DNA from: Sva-07 sp963741755 | GTDB taxonomy: Bacteria > Actinomycetota > Acidimicrobiia > Acidimicrobiales > Ilumatobacteraceae | Assembly: GCA_963741755.1 (NCBI GenBank) | Contig: CAVUJG010000007.1 | Span: 186,001-250,000, forward strand | Direction: 5' to 3' | DNA: 64,000 nt | Part shown: positions 52,027 through 62,824 of the stretch, piece by piece | Position numbering within the stretch: the first letter of the stretch is position 1 | Layout: every line of letters starts with the position of its first letter | Notes under the pieces: model-generated | Told to the model about the DNA's origin: nothing | Databases searched by the model: none | Seen by the model: the letters and a program-made list of their open reading frames with translations, nothing else | Position numbers and translations under genes: made by a program

Positions 52027-55000
52027 CTACGTGCGGACTCTGCTGCGGCGGCGCGACGTGCCGAAGAGCAGCCAACCGAACGCAACGAGCGAGAGGGCAA
52101 CGGTCAGGATGCGCACGATCGTCGCGCCGGTCGCAGGGAGCGTGCCCAGACCCGTGGTCGCCGGTGCGACGCCGAAGTCGACCGTCATGATGTCGTCTCC
52201 GGGACCGACGACGACAATGAACCTGCCATCGTTGCTCCCGTCTGGATCGAACACGATCGCGCTCCCCGAAGGAAGAGTCGCTGTGTCGACTTCGACGGTG
52301 TAGGTGCCCGGCGGCAAGTCGGCAAATCGGTAGTTGCCGTTGGAGTCGGTCACCACCGAGGCAACCACGTTGCCGGCGGGGTTGCGGAGACTGATCCGTA
52401 CGCCGGGTACGCCGGACTCGCCGGGGTCCTGGACACCGTTGCGGTTCGTGTCGCTCCAGACGCGATCACCGACTGCGCCGTTCGGTGTGAGGCCATGCAC
52501 GACACGACCGGTCCCACCTGGCGGCACGTTGACAGTTGCCACAGCGGCGGTGCTCAGCGACAGACCCGGCGGATAGGTGCTCGCCACGGTACGAACGCTG
52601 TAGTCGCCGGCGGGAACTCGGGACAGCGCCCAGTCACCGTTCGGGCCGGTGATGACGGTGAGGTCGATCGGTCCCTTCGGGCCGGCCCACGTCACGATGA
52701 CGGTCACGCCGGGCACACCGACTTCGCCGGTATCACGTGTGCCGTCGCCGTTCGTGTCCTTCCACACGACACCGGACACGGTGGACGAACCGACCACACC
52801 GAAATCAAGCGTGCGAACGTCGTCACCGTTGTTCAGTACGACGGCGGCCGTCGTGAGGTCGCCACCGTCGAGATCGGAGTTCGGTTCGAGCGCTGCGCCG
52901 AGATCACTTGTGCGATAGCTGACCATGGTGCCGCCGGCTGGCAGCCCCGTGACGAGGTACCTGCCGTCGACGTCGGTGACCACGGTGACGATGACGTCGT
53001 CGGCGGTTCCGAGCGTGCCATCGGCACCCTGGGAGATCACGGTCACGGTGATGCCTGGCATACCCGGCTCGTTGGGGCCTTGCACCTTGTCGCCATCGAC
53101 ATCGAGCCAGATCGTGTCACCGACCGTGGCCGTGCCGCGGTAGGCGAAGTCCTGCGACAAGTTGATCTGCGAGGGAGCGAGCGTCAGCACGGCGGTGTTG
53201 TCGGCGTTGCCATCAGGGTCGGCGGTGTTGCCGACACCCGCAGGCAGGTTGGTGACGTCCACTCGAAAGGGCCCTGCGGGAAGGCGTTCGAACAGATACT
53301 TGCCAGCGGTATCCGTGGCCTCCGAGGGGTACACCACATCGTCAGCAGTGCCGAGCAGGCCGTCGGCGCCACTCCACGTCAATGTGATCACGGCACCAGC
53401 GATTCCTGGTTCACCGGCGTCGAGCATGCCGTCGCTGTCGAGGTCGAGCCAGATCGTGTCACCGATCGAACCCGTCCCGGAGTAGCCGAAGTCCTGTTCC
53501 AGATTGCTGGCGGGCGCCAGGGTTCCGACCCCGAGGCCGTTCACGATCGATGTGCCGTTCGGATTGGTCATGCCGTTGTCGCTGTCGTAGGTGTTGGTCG
53601 TCAAGCCACTCGGCAGGCCGCTGGTAACGGCGACGGAATAGTTGCCGTCGGGCAGACTCTCGAACCGGTAGGTCCCGGCGCTGTCGGTGACGGTTGACGG
53701 CAGCGCGATGTCATCGCCGCCACCAGCCACGCCGTCCGGGCCGAACCAGATGGCGCTGAGCGTGACGTTCGCGATGCCGGGTTCGACAGCATCGAACACG
53801 CCGTCGGCGTTCTGATCCCACCAGACCCGATCACCAAGGGTGTTGTTGCCCTGGTACCCGAAGTCCTGCACGAGATTCGACACGCCACCCGAGACCGTGA
53901 CCGCCGAGGTCGAATCGCTTGCCCCATCGGGGTCCGCAGTGTTCGAGGCGACAGCGGCAATCCCGCCGACGACTCTCACCTGATAACTCCCGTCCGGGAG
54001 GTTGGCGAACAGATAGCCGCCCGTCGCGCTCGTCGTGGTCGCGAAGGTCACTGGGCCACTCGGGCTCTGCCACGTCAACTCGACGGTCTGCCCGGGCACA
54101 CCGGGCTCGCCCGGTCCCTGGATGCCGTTCCCGTCGAGATCGAGATACACGGTGTCGCCGATCGATGCCGCACCGCGATAACCGAAGTCCTGGAGCAGAT
54201 TCACCGCTCCGTCGGCCAGAGCCAACCGACTGGTCGAGTCGAGACCGCCATCAACGTCGAACGTCGCGACCATGCCGACGGGCAGGTCGGCGGTGTCGAC
54301 AGTCACCCGGTACTCGCCGGGAGGAAGACCGGAGAACAGATAGTTGCCCGCGGCATCGGTGGTGGTGGTGAACAACTCGTCGTCGGCACCACCGAGTACA
54401 CCGTCTTCGCCAAACCACAGCAGGGTCACGTCGACGCCGGCGATGCCCGGCTCGGTCGACGTGACGGCCCCGTCACCGTCGCGGTCGAACCAGATCGTGT
54501 CGCCGATCGATCCGCCACCGCGATAGCCGAAGTCGGCGTCGGTCACGGCCTGACCGGTGGTCAACGCCACCAGAGCGATGCCATTGGGAGTGATGGTCGT
54601 GCCGTCGCGGTCGAACGTGGGGCTCACACCCGACGGGAAGTCCGGGTCGGTCGTGACGACTGCCACCGAGAAGTTGCCGGCAGGAAGACCAACGAACTGG
54701 TAGTCGCCGTTGGCATCGGTCGTCCGGGTGAGCACCACATCATCGCCACCGCCAACTATTCCATTGGGGCCGAACCAGGTCAGTTCGACCGTCGTGTCCT
54801 CGATGCCGGGTTCGCCGAGGTCCTGCACGCCATCACTGTCACGATCGAGCCACACACGGTCGCCGATCGATCCGGTACCTGCGTAGCCGAAGTCCTGCAG
54901 CAGGTTCGAGGTAGCCAGCGTCGTTGATGAGGTGCCGGGCGTGCCGAGACCGTCGGCGTCGAAGGTCGGGCCGAAGCTGTTCGGGACGCCGCTGATCACA

Positions 55001-58000
55001 GCCACCGTCCAAGGCCCATCGGGCAAGTCGGTGAACAGATAGCTTCCGGCGGCGTCGGTTGTCGTGTTGAGAACGAGACCGTTCGGGCCGGTCGCCCGCA
55101 CGGCGACGGCACCGATGCCGGGCTCACCGAGGTCCGGCACGCCATCACGATCGAGATCCCACCAGACCCGGTCGCCGAGCACGCTCTGGGCGTCGTATCC
55201 GAAGTCCTGGGTGAGGTTGTCGGGTGCGCCAACGGTCAGCGTCACACGAGATGTGGAATTCGCCCCGCCGTCTGGGTCGCCAGAATTCGTGACGCCGCCA
55301 GGGAGACCTCCCTGCACCGAGACGCGATACTCACCGCGCGGGAGGAAGTTGAACAGGTAGGACCCATCGGCGCCCGCCACCGTGGTGAACGTCGAGTCGT
55401 CGCTGCCACCGGCAACGCCGTCAGGGCCGAAGCTGACGAGCTGCACGGTCACGCCCATGAGACCCTGCTCGCCGACGTCCTGGCTGCCATCGCCGTCACT
55501 GTCGAGCCAGATTCGGTCGCCGATCGTGCCGGCGCCGCGATACCCGAAGTCCTGAGCAAGGTTGTTCTGCGCCGCGACGAGCGTGACGAGCGACCTGCTG
55601 TCGTTGCCACCGTTCGGATCGGTCACATTCACGTATCCCGCCGCAGTCAACGCAGTGGCATCCACCACGACACCGAAGTTGCCGGCCGGGAGCCGGCTGA
55701 CCAGGTAGTTGCCGGCTGCATCGGTCGCAGTCGAGTACGCGATGTCGTCGGTCCCTCCGGCCACCCCGTCCGGGCCGAACCACGTCACCGTGACCGGCAC
55801 GCCAGCCAGGCCCGCTTCGCCGACGTCCTTGGTGCCGTTGCCATTGCGATCGAACCAGATCGTGTCGCCGATCGAACCGGTGCCTGTGTAGCCGAAGTCG
55901 ACGTCGCGGCGATCTTCGGCCTGGCCGAGCGTTCCTGCCCAGACGCCGTTCGGGCTGACAGTTCCACCGTCTTGGTCATAGCTCGGAACAAGCCCGGCAA
56001 TGAACTGCGGATCGCTCTCGAGCACGTCGACCGTGTAGTTGCCGCCGGGCAGGCGATCCACGAGGTAGCGCCCGTTCGCATCGGTTTGCATCGTGAACGT
56101 CTCGTCGTCGCCACCACCCGCAACGCCGTTGGCTCCGAGGTAGGTCACGATGACGTCGACGTTGGCGATCGGCGGTTCGGCGGCATCGCGGACGCCATCG
56201 CCATCCACATCGAACCACACGAGATCGCCGATGGACGCAAGGTCGAGTTCGATCGTCACGACATCCGCTGTCACGTTGTCGTAGTTGCGGAAGCTGCGGG
56301 TCGGGTTGGCGGAGCGGACGCTCTGCGGCAGGGCGAAGTAGCTCGGCACGTCGGCCGTGTTCGTCAACTCGGGCCCGACGGGATTCTCCTCGGCCGAATT
56401 CCACGATGCAGGCACGGTGAGCGAGTAGGTGATGGTGGCCGACGAACCCGCAGCGATCGGGCCGGCGATCGTCCACTCGAGCGTGCCGTCGGTGGGCGTG
56501 GAGTCCGAGTTGACGACACCGGTGACAGGGGTGAACGAGTAACCGGTCAGGCGGGGATCCGGACTGTCGCTCACGATGATGTCGTAGGCGGGGCCGCTTC
56601 CCGTGTTGGCGACTGTGACGTCGAACGTGAGCACATCACCCGGCTTGGACCGGCGCGTGTCGAGGTCGGCGACCTGGCCTCGTACGTCCTTGTCGATCGT
56701 CAAGCGAGGTTCGACTGTTGCAACGTCGTCGAACGACGGCAACGACGAGCGATCGAAGGTGCCGGCAGCCGGTGGCGTCGTCGGGTTGCCGGTGATCTTG
56801 TTGGTGGCATTCCAGTAGATCGCGGCGCCGTTGCGAAGGGTTGCTCCGGCGTCCGCTGCGGGCACGTTCGCCACGTAGGCAACGTAGGTGATCGTCACCG
56901 TGCGATCGCCGACCGCTGGTGTCGTGAGGTCACCGAGGAAGAACGACAGGTTCTGACCCGAGGTCGTGACGCTTGCAGCGTTCAGGTCCGGCGAGCAGGC
57001 ACCAACGCCTTGGAGACACGTCACCGATGTGAGCGACTCGTAAGTGGTGCCGACGGGGAGCGTGTCCAGCACCGTGACATCGGCCGCGATCACACCGGCC
57101 GGGACAGTTGCGGTGACCGTGTACGTGACGGTGTCGCCCACGGTCGCGACGTCGGGCGTTCCAGCCTTGGTGGCGCTCAGAACGGGAGCGGTCACCGTGC
57201 TCTGTGCGGGATCCTGATAGCCCGAGCCCGGCCCTCCGAAGCTGGTGGTCGAGGCTCGCTCGATGGCTGGCCCCGCCGGCGTGCCCGGGAACGACGTGGT
57301 GCGTGCCTCGGCGTTGTTGATCATGGCTCCGGCCGCAACGAGCGGGTCGGCAGTTTGCACCTGGTACGAGCGGGTCGTTGTGGCGCCCGGGTTGATCGTC
57401 GGAATGGTCCAGGTGATCGTGCGGCTGGTCGCGTCCCATGTGCCACCGTTCGGTGCGATCGTGTCACCGTCCTCGGCGGGGTCTCCGGGCGCCTCCAGCA
57501 CGATCAGCTCGGCCGGCACGACATCGGTGACGACCGTGTCATTGGCGGTTGACACGCCGGCGATGGCAACACTCGGCGGCCCCACCGTCTGGTTGCGGTT
57601 GAGGACGTCGAGGCTGTAGGTGATCGTCTGACCTGGAGCGACCACGCCGTCGGCGTCGTCGTTGCGCTTGGTGAGGTCGATGTTCGGCTCGACGATCGTG
57701 GTGTTCACCGAAGCCGAGATGGTCCGGGGGCCCAACGCGTTGTTGTACGCCAGGTTCACAGTGTTGCCGGTCGTGGTGCCTCGGGTGTTGCTTGCCACGT
57801 TGGTGACAATGGCCTCGAACGTGACCACGATGGTGTCGCCCGTCGGGCCGGGAGCGACCACATACGGGTCCGGCGGTGTCACCGTGAACCTGTTGCCGGC
57901 GTCATCGACGTTGATCGTGAACCCCGAGGCCGGGAGAGCCACACCGTTGCGGGTGGCCACCACCGACGATGCAACGAGATCCTTTTCAGCATCCAGCACA

Positions 58001-60709
58001 TCCGTGATCCGAGCATTCGTTACCGTGGTTCCCGGCGGCACGTTGACGCTGACGTTGTAGCTGATCCGCTCGCCGATCGTTGCCTGGCTGGCAGTGTTGT
58101 TGCCCGACTGGTTGATCTCTGTTGATCGAGTCTTGAGCACGGTTGGCAGCTCGGTGAAGATCGCTGCGGTGTCGTCGGCTGCGGTCGTGTTCGGCGTGAG
58201 CGTCGTGTCAATGTTGTTCGCCGGCACATAGGTGAACGGGGTCGACGTGTTGGTCGGCCCCCGGTAGTCACGCACCCCGGCGCGGTTGGTCAGCGTGATC
58301 CCGGGCGTCACACCGGCCGGCACCAACACCTCATAGGCCAGTGTTGCGGTTGCACCAGCGGCAATGTCGATGTCGTCGGCCTGGTCCCACTGGATGCGAT
58401 CCGGGGTCGGTGCGGTCTCACAAGCTCCACTGTTGGTGATGAGGCCGACGTTCGCGCACTGAATTTGGGCGGGCAGAACATCACGAACCGAGACGTCGAA
58501 GGCATTCGCCGTACCGGTATTGGTGACGGCAACCCGATAGACCACTCGGTCCCCCTCGCGGACGATCGCCGGGTTCGCGGTCGGTGCGACACCGTTGACG
58601 GTGGCCACCGACTTGTCGAGGGTCAGGATCGGTTCGCTCCATTCGACGTTCGCGTCCTCGCGGAGCTGGAACACGGCGCCAGCAGTGTTGGTGTACCTGA
58701 ACTTCATCAAGTTGCCGAGCAGGTCGCCGGGCTTGGCAGCGTTCGGGTCGACGATCTCGGTGGTGATGATTCCCTGCAGCAACTTGCCGCCGATGTCGAC
58801 GTTGGCCAGGCTGTACGTCACCCGGTTCGCTGTCGCGTCGTAGGAGAAGGTCACGCCGGCGACATCGATCGTGTTCTGGGCGCCGAGTGCGGTCGAGACA
58901 TGGGAGAAGCCGGCTGGCAGGAAATCGTCGACAACCGGGTTCAGCGTGTCGAGCACGCGAAGGGAATCGAACTTCGAGCTTGAAACAGACGATGTCGCCC
59001 GGACGGTAGGTGCGAGCCACGTCGGCGTTCCACGACAGACCTGTACCATTGCCGCATCCGCTGATCGGACCTGGTACCGGAAGCGCGACGTCTTTGGCGA
59101 TCGACGGACCCGACGCCGTCAATCCCGCTGACGACACGTCGGCAACCGGGATTGCGGTTGAGGTCCCCGTGTTGCTCGTGATGGTGTTCGAGGCGGCGGC
59201 CAGCGAGACGTCGTTGGTGAAGTCATCGCTCGATGCCACAGGATTCGTCGTTCCCCGGTAGGTGTCGCGAACCTTCGTGACGAGGGTGATCGTTGCAGTC
59301 GAGTTGGGAGCGGCGAAAGCAGGCAGGCTCCAGGTGAGCTCGAGCGGGTTCGTTGCGTTGTCAACCGGGGTCGGCGTTGTCGGCACGGGTGACGCCGACA
59401 CATAGTCGAGCGTCGCCGGGAGTGTGTCGGTCACCACGATCGGATCGGTCGACAACGCGTACTCGCTCGACTCCACGAACAGCGTGAACGTCGGCGTGGA
59501 GTCCTGTTCGAAGTTCGGATTGTCGACGCGCTTGTGAATCGAGATGTCCTCGGCGATCACGTCTTCGTAGTCGTCATCCGTCGAGGCCGTTGGCGATCCG
59601 TTGTAGAAACCGCTGGCAACGCCGTAGTTGGTCAGAGTCTGCTCACCAGACGTTTCAGTCGTGAAGTCACCCGTGTTGTTGTCGAGGTTTGCTGTCGGCG
59701 CCGCCAGCACCGCCTGCACGTTCTTCCGCAGCGGGATCGCGGCGACGTAACTGATCCTGAACGAGCCGTTCGCGGCGAGGTTGGCCGAGCCGAGCGACGC
59801 CGCCAGTGCTGCCGGACTCCACTCGACCCGCGTGTAGACATCGTTGGGGAGCGGGCCGACACCGTCGGGGTCGAGGGTGACGGTGGCGACGCTCGACGGT
59901 GTCGGGCACGGGTTCGTCAGAGTCGGCGCATTGCCCGGATTGATCCGACCACTCCCGAGGTACTCCTCGCCGGGCGCGCTGTTGTCGACGGTGCCACAGC
60001 CGAGGAACTCGAGGCCGGCTGGCACGAAGTCCACGATGGAGAAGTTGTTCGTCGGGTTGACGAGGTTGTTGTCGACGGTCAGCGTGTACACCGTCTGGTG
60101 TTTGTGAACACCGCGTAACAGCTCGGACTCGTCGCTCGGCTCATCTTTGGTCAGACGGAACGGCACGAGCGTGGTCTGGGCCGCAGCACCGATCGATGAC
60201 CCCGTGAACGAGGTGGCGATCGCAGCTCCGGTGACGGCGTCGAACTTCGGTACCAAACGTGGATCGCTGTTGACATAGGCATTCGCTGTATTCGGCACCG
60301 ACTGGCCGACCGAGAAGGTGGTTCGGTTGTATCGGATGGAGTAGCCCACATTCAGCGTCGTCCCAGCGAGCGTGTCAGCCACGTTGTCCCAGATGAGCAC
60401 GGTGCTGCCGTTGACCTGCGGCAGCACACGAGCTGCAGGGTTGCTGGATCCCGCCACGTACGAGACTCCCGCCGGAAGCGTGTCGTTGAAGCCCACGTTG
60501 AATCCGTCGATCAGCGTCGGATTGCGAAGTGTCAGTGACACCGGAATGTCCTCGCCATAGAGCACCTCAGCGGGCATCGACTTCGCGAGCACAATGTCGG
60601 GGGTGCCGGCGGCGGTGACCACATCGGCGCTGCCGGCCGTGACGACGAGTACCGACAGCAAACCGAGCACGGCGACAGTCAGGAACGACCTGCCTTGGCG
60701 GTGATTCAT
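52027..60709 (-). CDS. giant LPATG-anchored surface protein, SdrD B-like repeats, one frame change
   Basis: About 2890 aa after repairing a +1 shift near 58975 (IVCFKLEV is followed by DSLRVLDTLNPVVDDF in the new frame). The ATG at 60707-60709 has GGAG upstream. A signal peptide (MNHRQGRSFLTVAVLGLLSV ending near VTAAG) leads into about 1450 residues of DUF11-type repeats ('vtntGtg.A..v.v.D'). Twelve SdrD B-like repeats of about 110 aa follow (SIGDTIWFDRNGNGTKDVGE type) with DxDGDG-like calcium loops. The C-terminus is LPATGATIVRILTVALSLVA, more hydrophobic residues and SRRRSRVRT: a complete sortase sorting signal. It is cell-wall attached and probably adhesive. No sortase gene is in the window. 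Confidence 0.93.
52285..56235 (-). repeat. twelve SdrD B-like repeats encoded in the surface protein
   Basis: Twelve modules, each starting with a variant of SIGDxVWxDxDGDGxxDxGE, then PGIxGVxVxLxWxGPDG, a GGxDD stretch and TDAxGxYLFxxLPxGxYxVxV. Most modules are about 110 residues. The fourth and seventh, and the last two, lack the GxDGVxGGxDD insertion and are shorter. The DNA copies have diverged, so this is old protein-level repetition rather than recent tandem duplication. Confidence 0.9.
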
Positions 60710-60960
60710 CAGGGACTCCAATTGCTCGGCGCCTTGCGTCGAGGTCGATCTGTGAGCAGGCGGAATCACGTGCTCTCGCAGCGGTAGTGCTTCGGCAGGC
60801 CAAACCGGCGACTTGAGCTGGTCGTGCCATTGAGCACAACGCACCAGAGCTGAGACTCCTAGCGAGTTCGGCGGTGGTTGCTCGGAGCGTCATCGGGTGT
60901 GACGCTCACAGGGCGACGAGGCGGCGAGTGTTTGAACGGCGCTTCGATCGAACCTGACCC
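60710..60960. other. upstream region of the giant surface protein gene
   Basis: A 250-base gap on the coding strand of two same-direction genes. It holds the Shine-Dalgarno (GGAG, 6 bases before the ATG) and sequences with local dyads, such as GGCGCC near 60729. No known riboswitch could be matched. A long leader is unusual for this compact window and may host a promoter for the surface protein. Confidence 0.3.
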
Positions 60961-62388
60961 TCAGGGCGCGACGGGCCGAGTCGCAACCGTGCGGATGCGG
61001 TCGAGGTCCTCGATCTGAGTGACGGCGCCGGTGGCGCGATCAACGAATTGCAGGAAGTGGTCAGTGAAGAAGAGGCCCGATGAGTCGGCCGCCCACGAGT
61101 CTGGAAACACCAGTTGATTGATACGGCCTCCCTGAACCGAGTTGCCCGTTGCGACGTCCAGAATCTGCCGACGACCGGAACCGTCGCTGTCAGCCCGGTA
61201 GGCGATCGAGCGACCATCGGGTGAGATGTGGGTCGACGGGTCGATGAACCCGAACTGATCGATCACATCGAGGACTCCGGATGTGACGGTGCCGGTCTCC
61301 CACTCGATGATCGAATACGCGCACCGCAGCGCCTCGTCGCACTCCTCGATCGCCCAGTGACGCGATCCCGTGGCCAGCAGTCTGCCGGTGCTGGTTCTTC
61401 TGGCCTCGCCGTCGGCGCCCACGGCGTACACCCCACCCGGAGCGGTGAACAGCGCGTCACCGAACGGTGAGAACACACGTGAGAAGAAGCTGGTCTCGTC
61501 GACGAAGAGGTTGTCGAGCGTCTCGATACTGCCGTCGGCCCGCAGCACCCGATCCTGCTGGGGCGCACGCTCGCCGGTCGTTGGGGTCGTGACGACGAAG
61601 CTCTCGGTGCCGGTCCACGACTGCACGAAGATGATCCCGTCGCGCACCTCGGTCTCGATGACGGGTTCACCGTCGCGGATCTGCAGCAACTTGGTGGAGG
61701 TGAACACGACGATGCTGCGGTCGTCGACCGCCAGCTGCAGATTCGCCCCGAGACTCGACACGTCGATGCTGCGGGTGCGGCCGCTCGGAAACTCGGTGAC
61801 GTCGACGATGCCCGACTGCGAGAGCGTGACGACCTCGGTGGGGGCCATCGACGCCAGCGCCTCCGGAACAGCGATCGTGCGCTCTGCCCATGCGGGTGCT
61901 TGGCCCACGACGATGGGCGGGACCGGATCAGCGATCTCGACGGTCTGGCCCGGTTGCAGCGAGCCGGGAATCGCTACGGCAAGGACGGTCGTTGGCGGGC
62001 CGGTGGTGTCGGGCGTCGTGGTCGCCGGTGGATCGTCGACCAACGACCGCTCTGCGGTCGTCGACGGTGGGACATCGGATTCGTTGTCGTCGCGCAACAG
62101 CGCGCCGGCCGAACCGACCAGCAGTGCCACGACGATGATTCCGGCGACCACCTTGCGACCGGCGAACGACCGGGACGTGTCGTGTTCTGGATTGGGGTCG
62201 TCAAAATCCTCGGGTGGCGGTTCGGACCGATCGGCGCCCGCACGCGCCTGGCCGACGCCTCGTGGTGGCTGCGTACCCGACCCGAAGATGTCGTCGGTCG
62301 GAACGCCACTGTCGGGAACCCAGTCGTCGCGGCTCCACGGCGATGCGTCGTCGGGATCGTCGTCTGCCACGGCGTCATTCGACCACAC
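60961..62388 (-). CDS. single-pass membrane protein with propeller-like exterior
   Basis: About 475 aa. The acidic, proline-rich cytoplasmic N-terminus (VWSNDAVADDDPDDASPWSR) is followed by one helix (VVAGIIVVALLVGSAGALL), a Ser/Thr/Pro linker and a large exterior domain. That domain has short repeated strands such as VVTLSQSGIVDVTEFPSG, VVFTSTKLLQIRDGEP and THISPDGRSIAYRADSDGSG, the last resembling TolB/WD40-like blades. The GTG at 62386-62388 is the likely start because a longer reading overlaps the divergent gene. It precedes the surface protein gene on the same strand. Function unknown. Confidence 0.75.
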   Translation of the reverse strand: MWSNDAVADDDPDDASPWSRDDWVPDSGVPTDDIFGSGTQPPRGVGQARAGADRSEPPPEDFDDPNPEHDTSRSFAGRKVVAGIIVVALLVGSAGALLRDDNESDVPPSTTAERSLVDDPPATTTPDTTGPPTTVLAVAIPGSLQPGQTVEIADPVPPIVVGQAPAWAERTIAVPEALASMAPTEVVTLSQSGIVDVTEFPSGRTRSIDVSSLGANLQLAVDDRSIVVFTSTKLLQIRDGEPVIETEVRDGIIFVQSWTGTESFVVTTPTTGERAPQQDRVLRADGSIETLDNLFVDETSFFSRVFSPFGDALFTAPGGVYAVGADGEARRTSTGRLLATGSRHWAIEECDEALRCAYSIIEWETGTVTSGVLDVIDQFGFIDPSTHISPDGRSIAYRADSDGSGRRQILDVATGNSVQGGRINQLVFPDSWAADSSGLFFTDHFLQFVDRATGAVTQIEDLDRIRTVATRPVAP

Positions 62389-62412
62389 CGACGCGCCGGT
62401 ACCGTCGCGGAG

Positions 62413-62808
62413 GTGGACACTCGTAGCGACATCGTTCGCACCTACCTGGCGTCGTTTGCGACAGGCGATCCCGATGCCGTCGCTGCGTGCGTGACGGTCG
62501 ACTTCGTCAATGAGCACCTGAGTGAACTCGGCTCGGGTTGCGAGGGCCGCGACGAATACCGCCGGCGTTTGCCCGTTTTCCTGGCGACGTTCGTGGGCGC
62601 CCGCTACACGATCGTTGCGCTCGCCCAGACCTCACCATCCGACGGGAACGACGTGGTCGTTCGCTACCGGTTCGAGGCGACCTACGAGGCCACGCCGATC
62701 GACATCCCAGGCATCATGTGGTTCACGGTCCACGACGGACTCGTCGCCCGCCGCACCGATCTCTGGGACTCGCTCACGTTCCTGCGCCAAACCGGCCAGG
62801 CACCCTGA
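62413..62808 (+). CDS. NTF2/SnoaL-like protein
   Basis: A 131-aa protein of the SnoaL-like NTF2 fold. It has VDTRSDIVRTYLASFATGDP (helix 1), VAACVTVDFVNEHLSELGSG, the strand VVVRYRFEATYEATPIDIPG and IMWFTVHDGLVARRTDLWDS. The pattern is that of ketosteroid-isomerase-like 'ester cyclase' proteins. GTG at 62413, preceded by GGAG-like CGGAG, is the start. It is divergent, by 24 bases, from the membrane protein gene. Confidence 0.82.
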   Translation: MDTRSDIVRTYLASFATGDPDAVAACVTVDFVNEHLSELGSGCEGRDEYRRRLPVFLATFVGARYTIVALAQTSPSDGNDVVVRYRFEATYEATPIDIPGIMWFTVHDGLVARRTDLWDSLTFLRQTGQAP

Positions 62809-62824
62809 GCAGCGTTCAGACGAA

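Noticed and set aside
52285..56235. CRISPR-like periodicity
   Set aside because: The period is about 330 bp and encodes SdrD B-like protein modules; no short identical repeats with unique spacers exist.
55972..57552. 526-aa open frame on the + strand
   Set aside because: Antisense to the giant surface protein; length is explained by the codon bias of the real gene.
60710..60960. Cyclic-di-GMP riboswitch before the surface protein
   Set aside because: A CGACGCAA string occurs, but the partner CAAACC region and the GEMM fold could not be placed on the coding strand.
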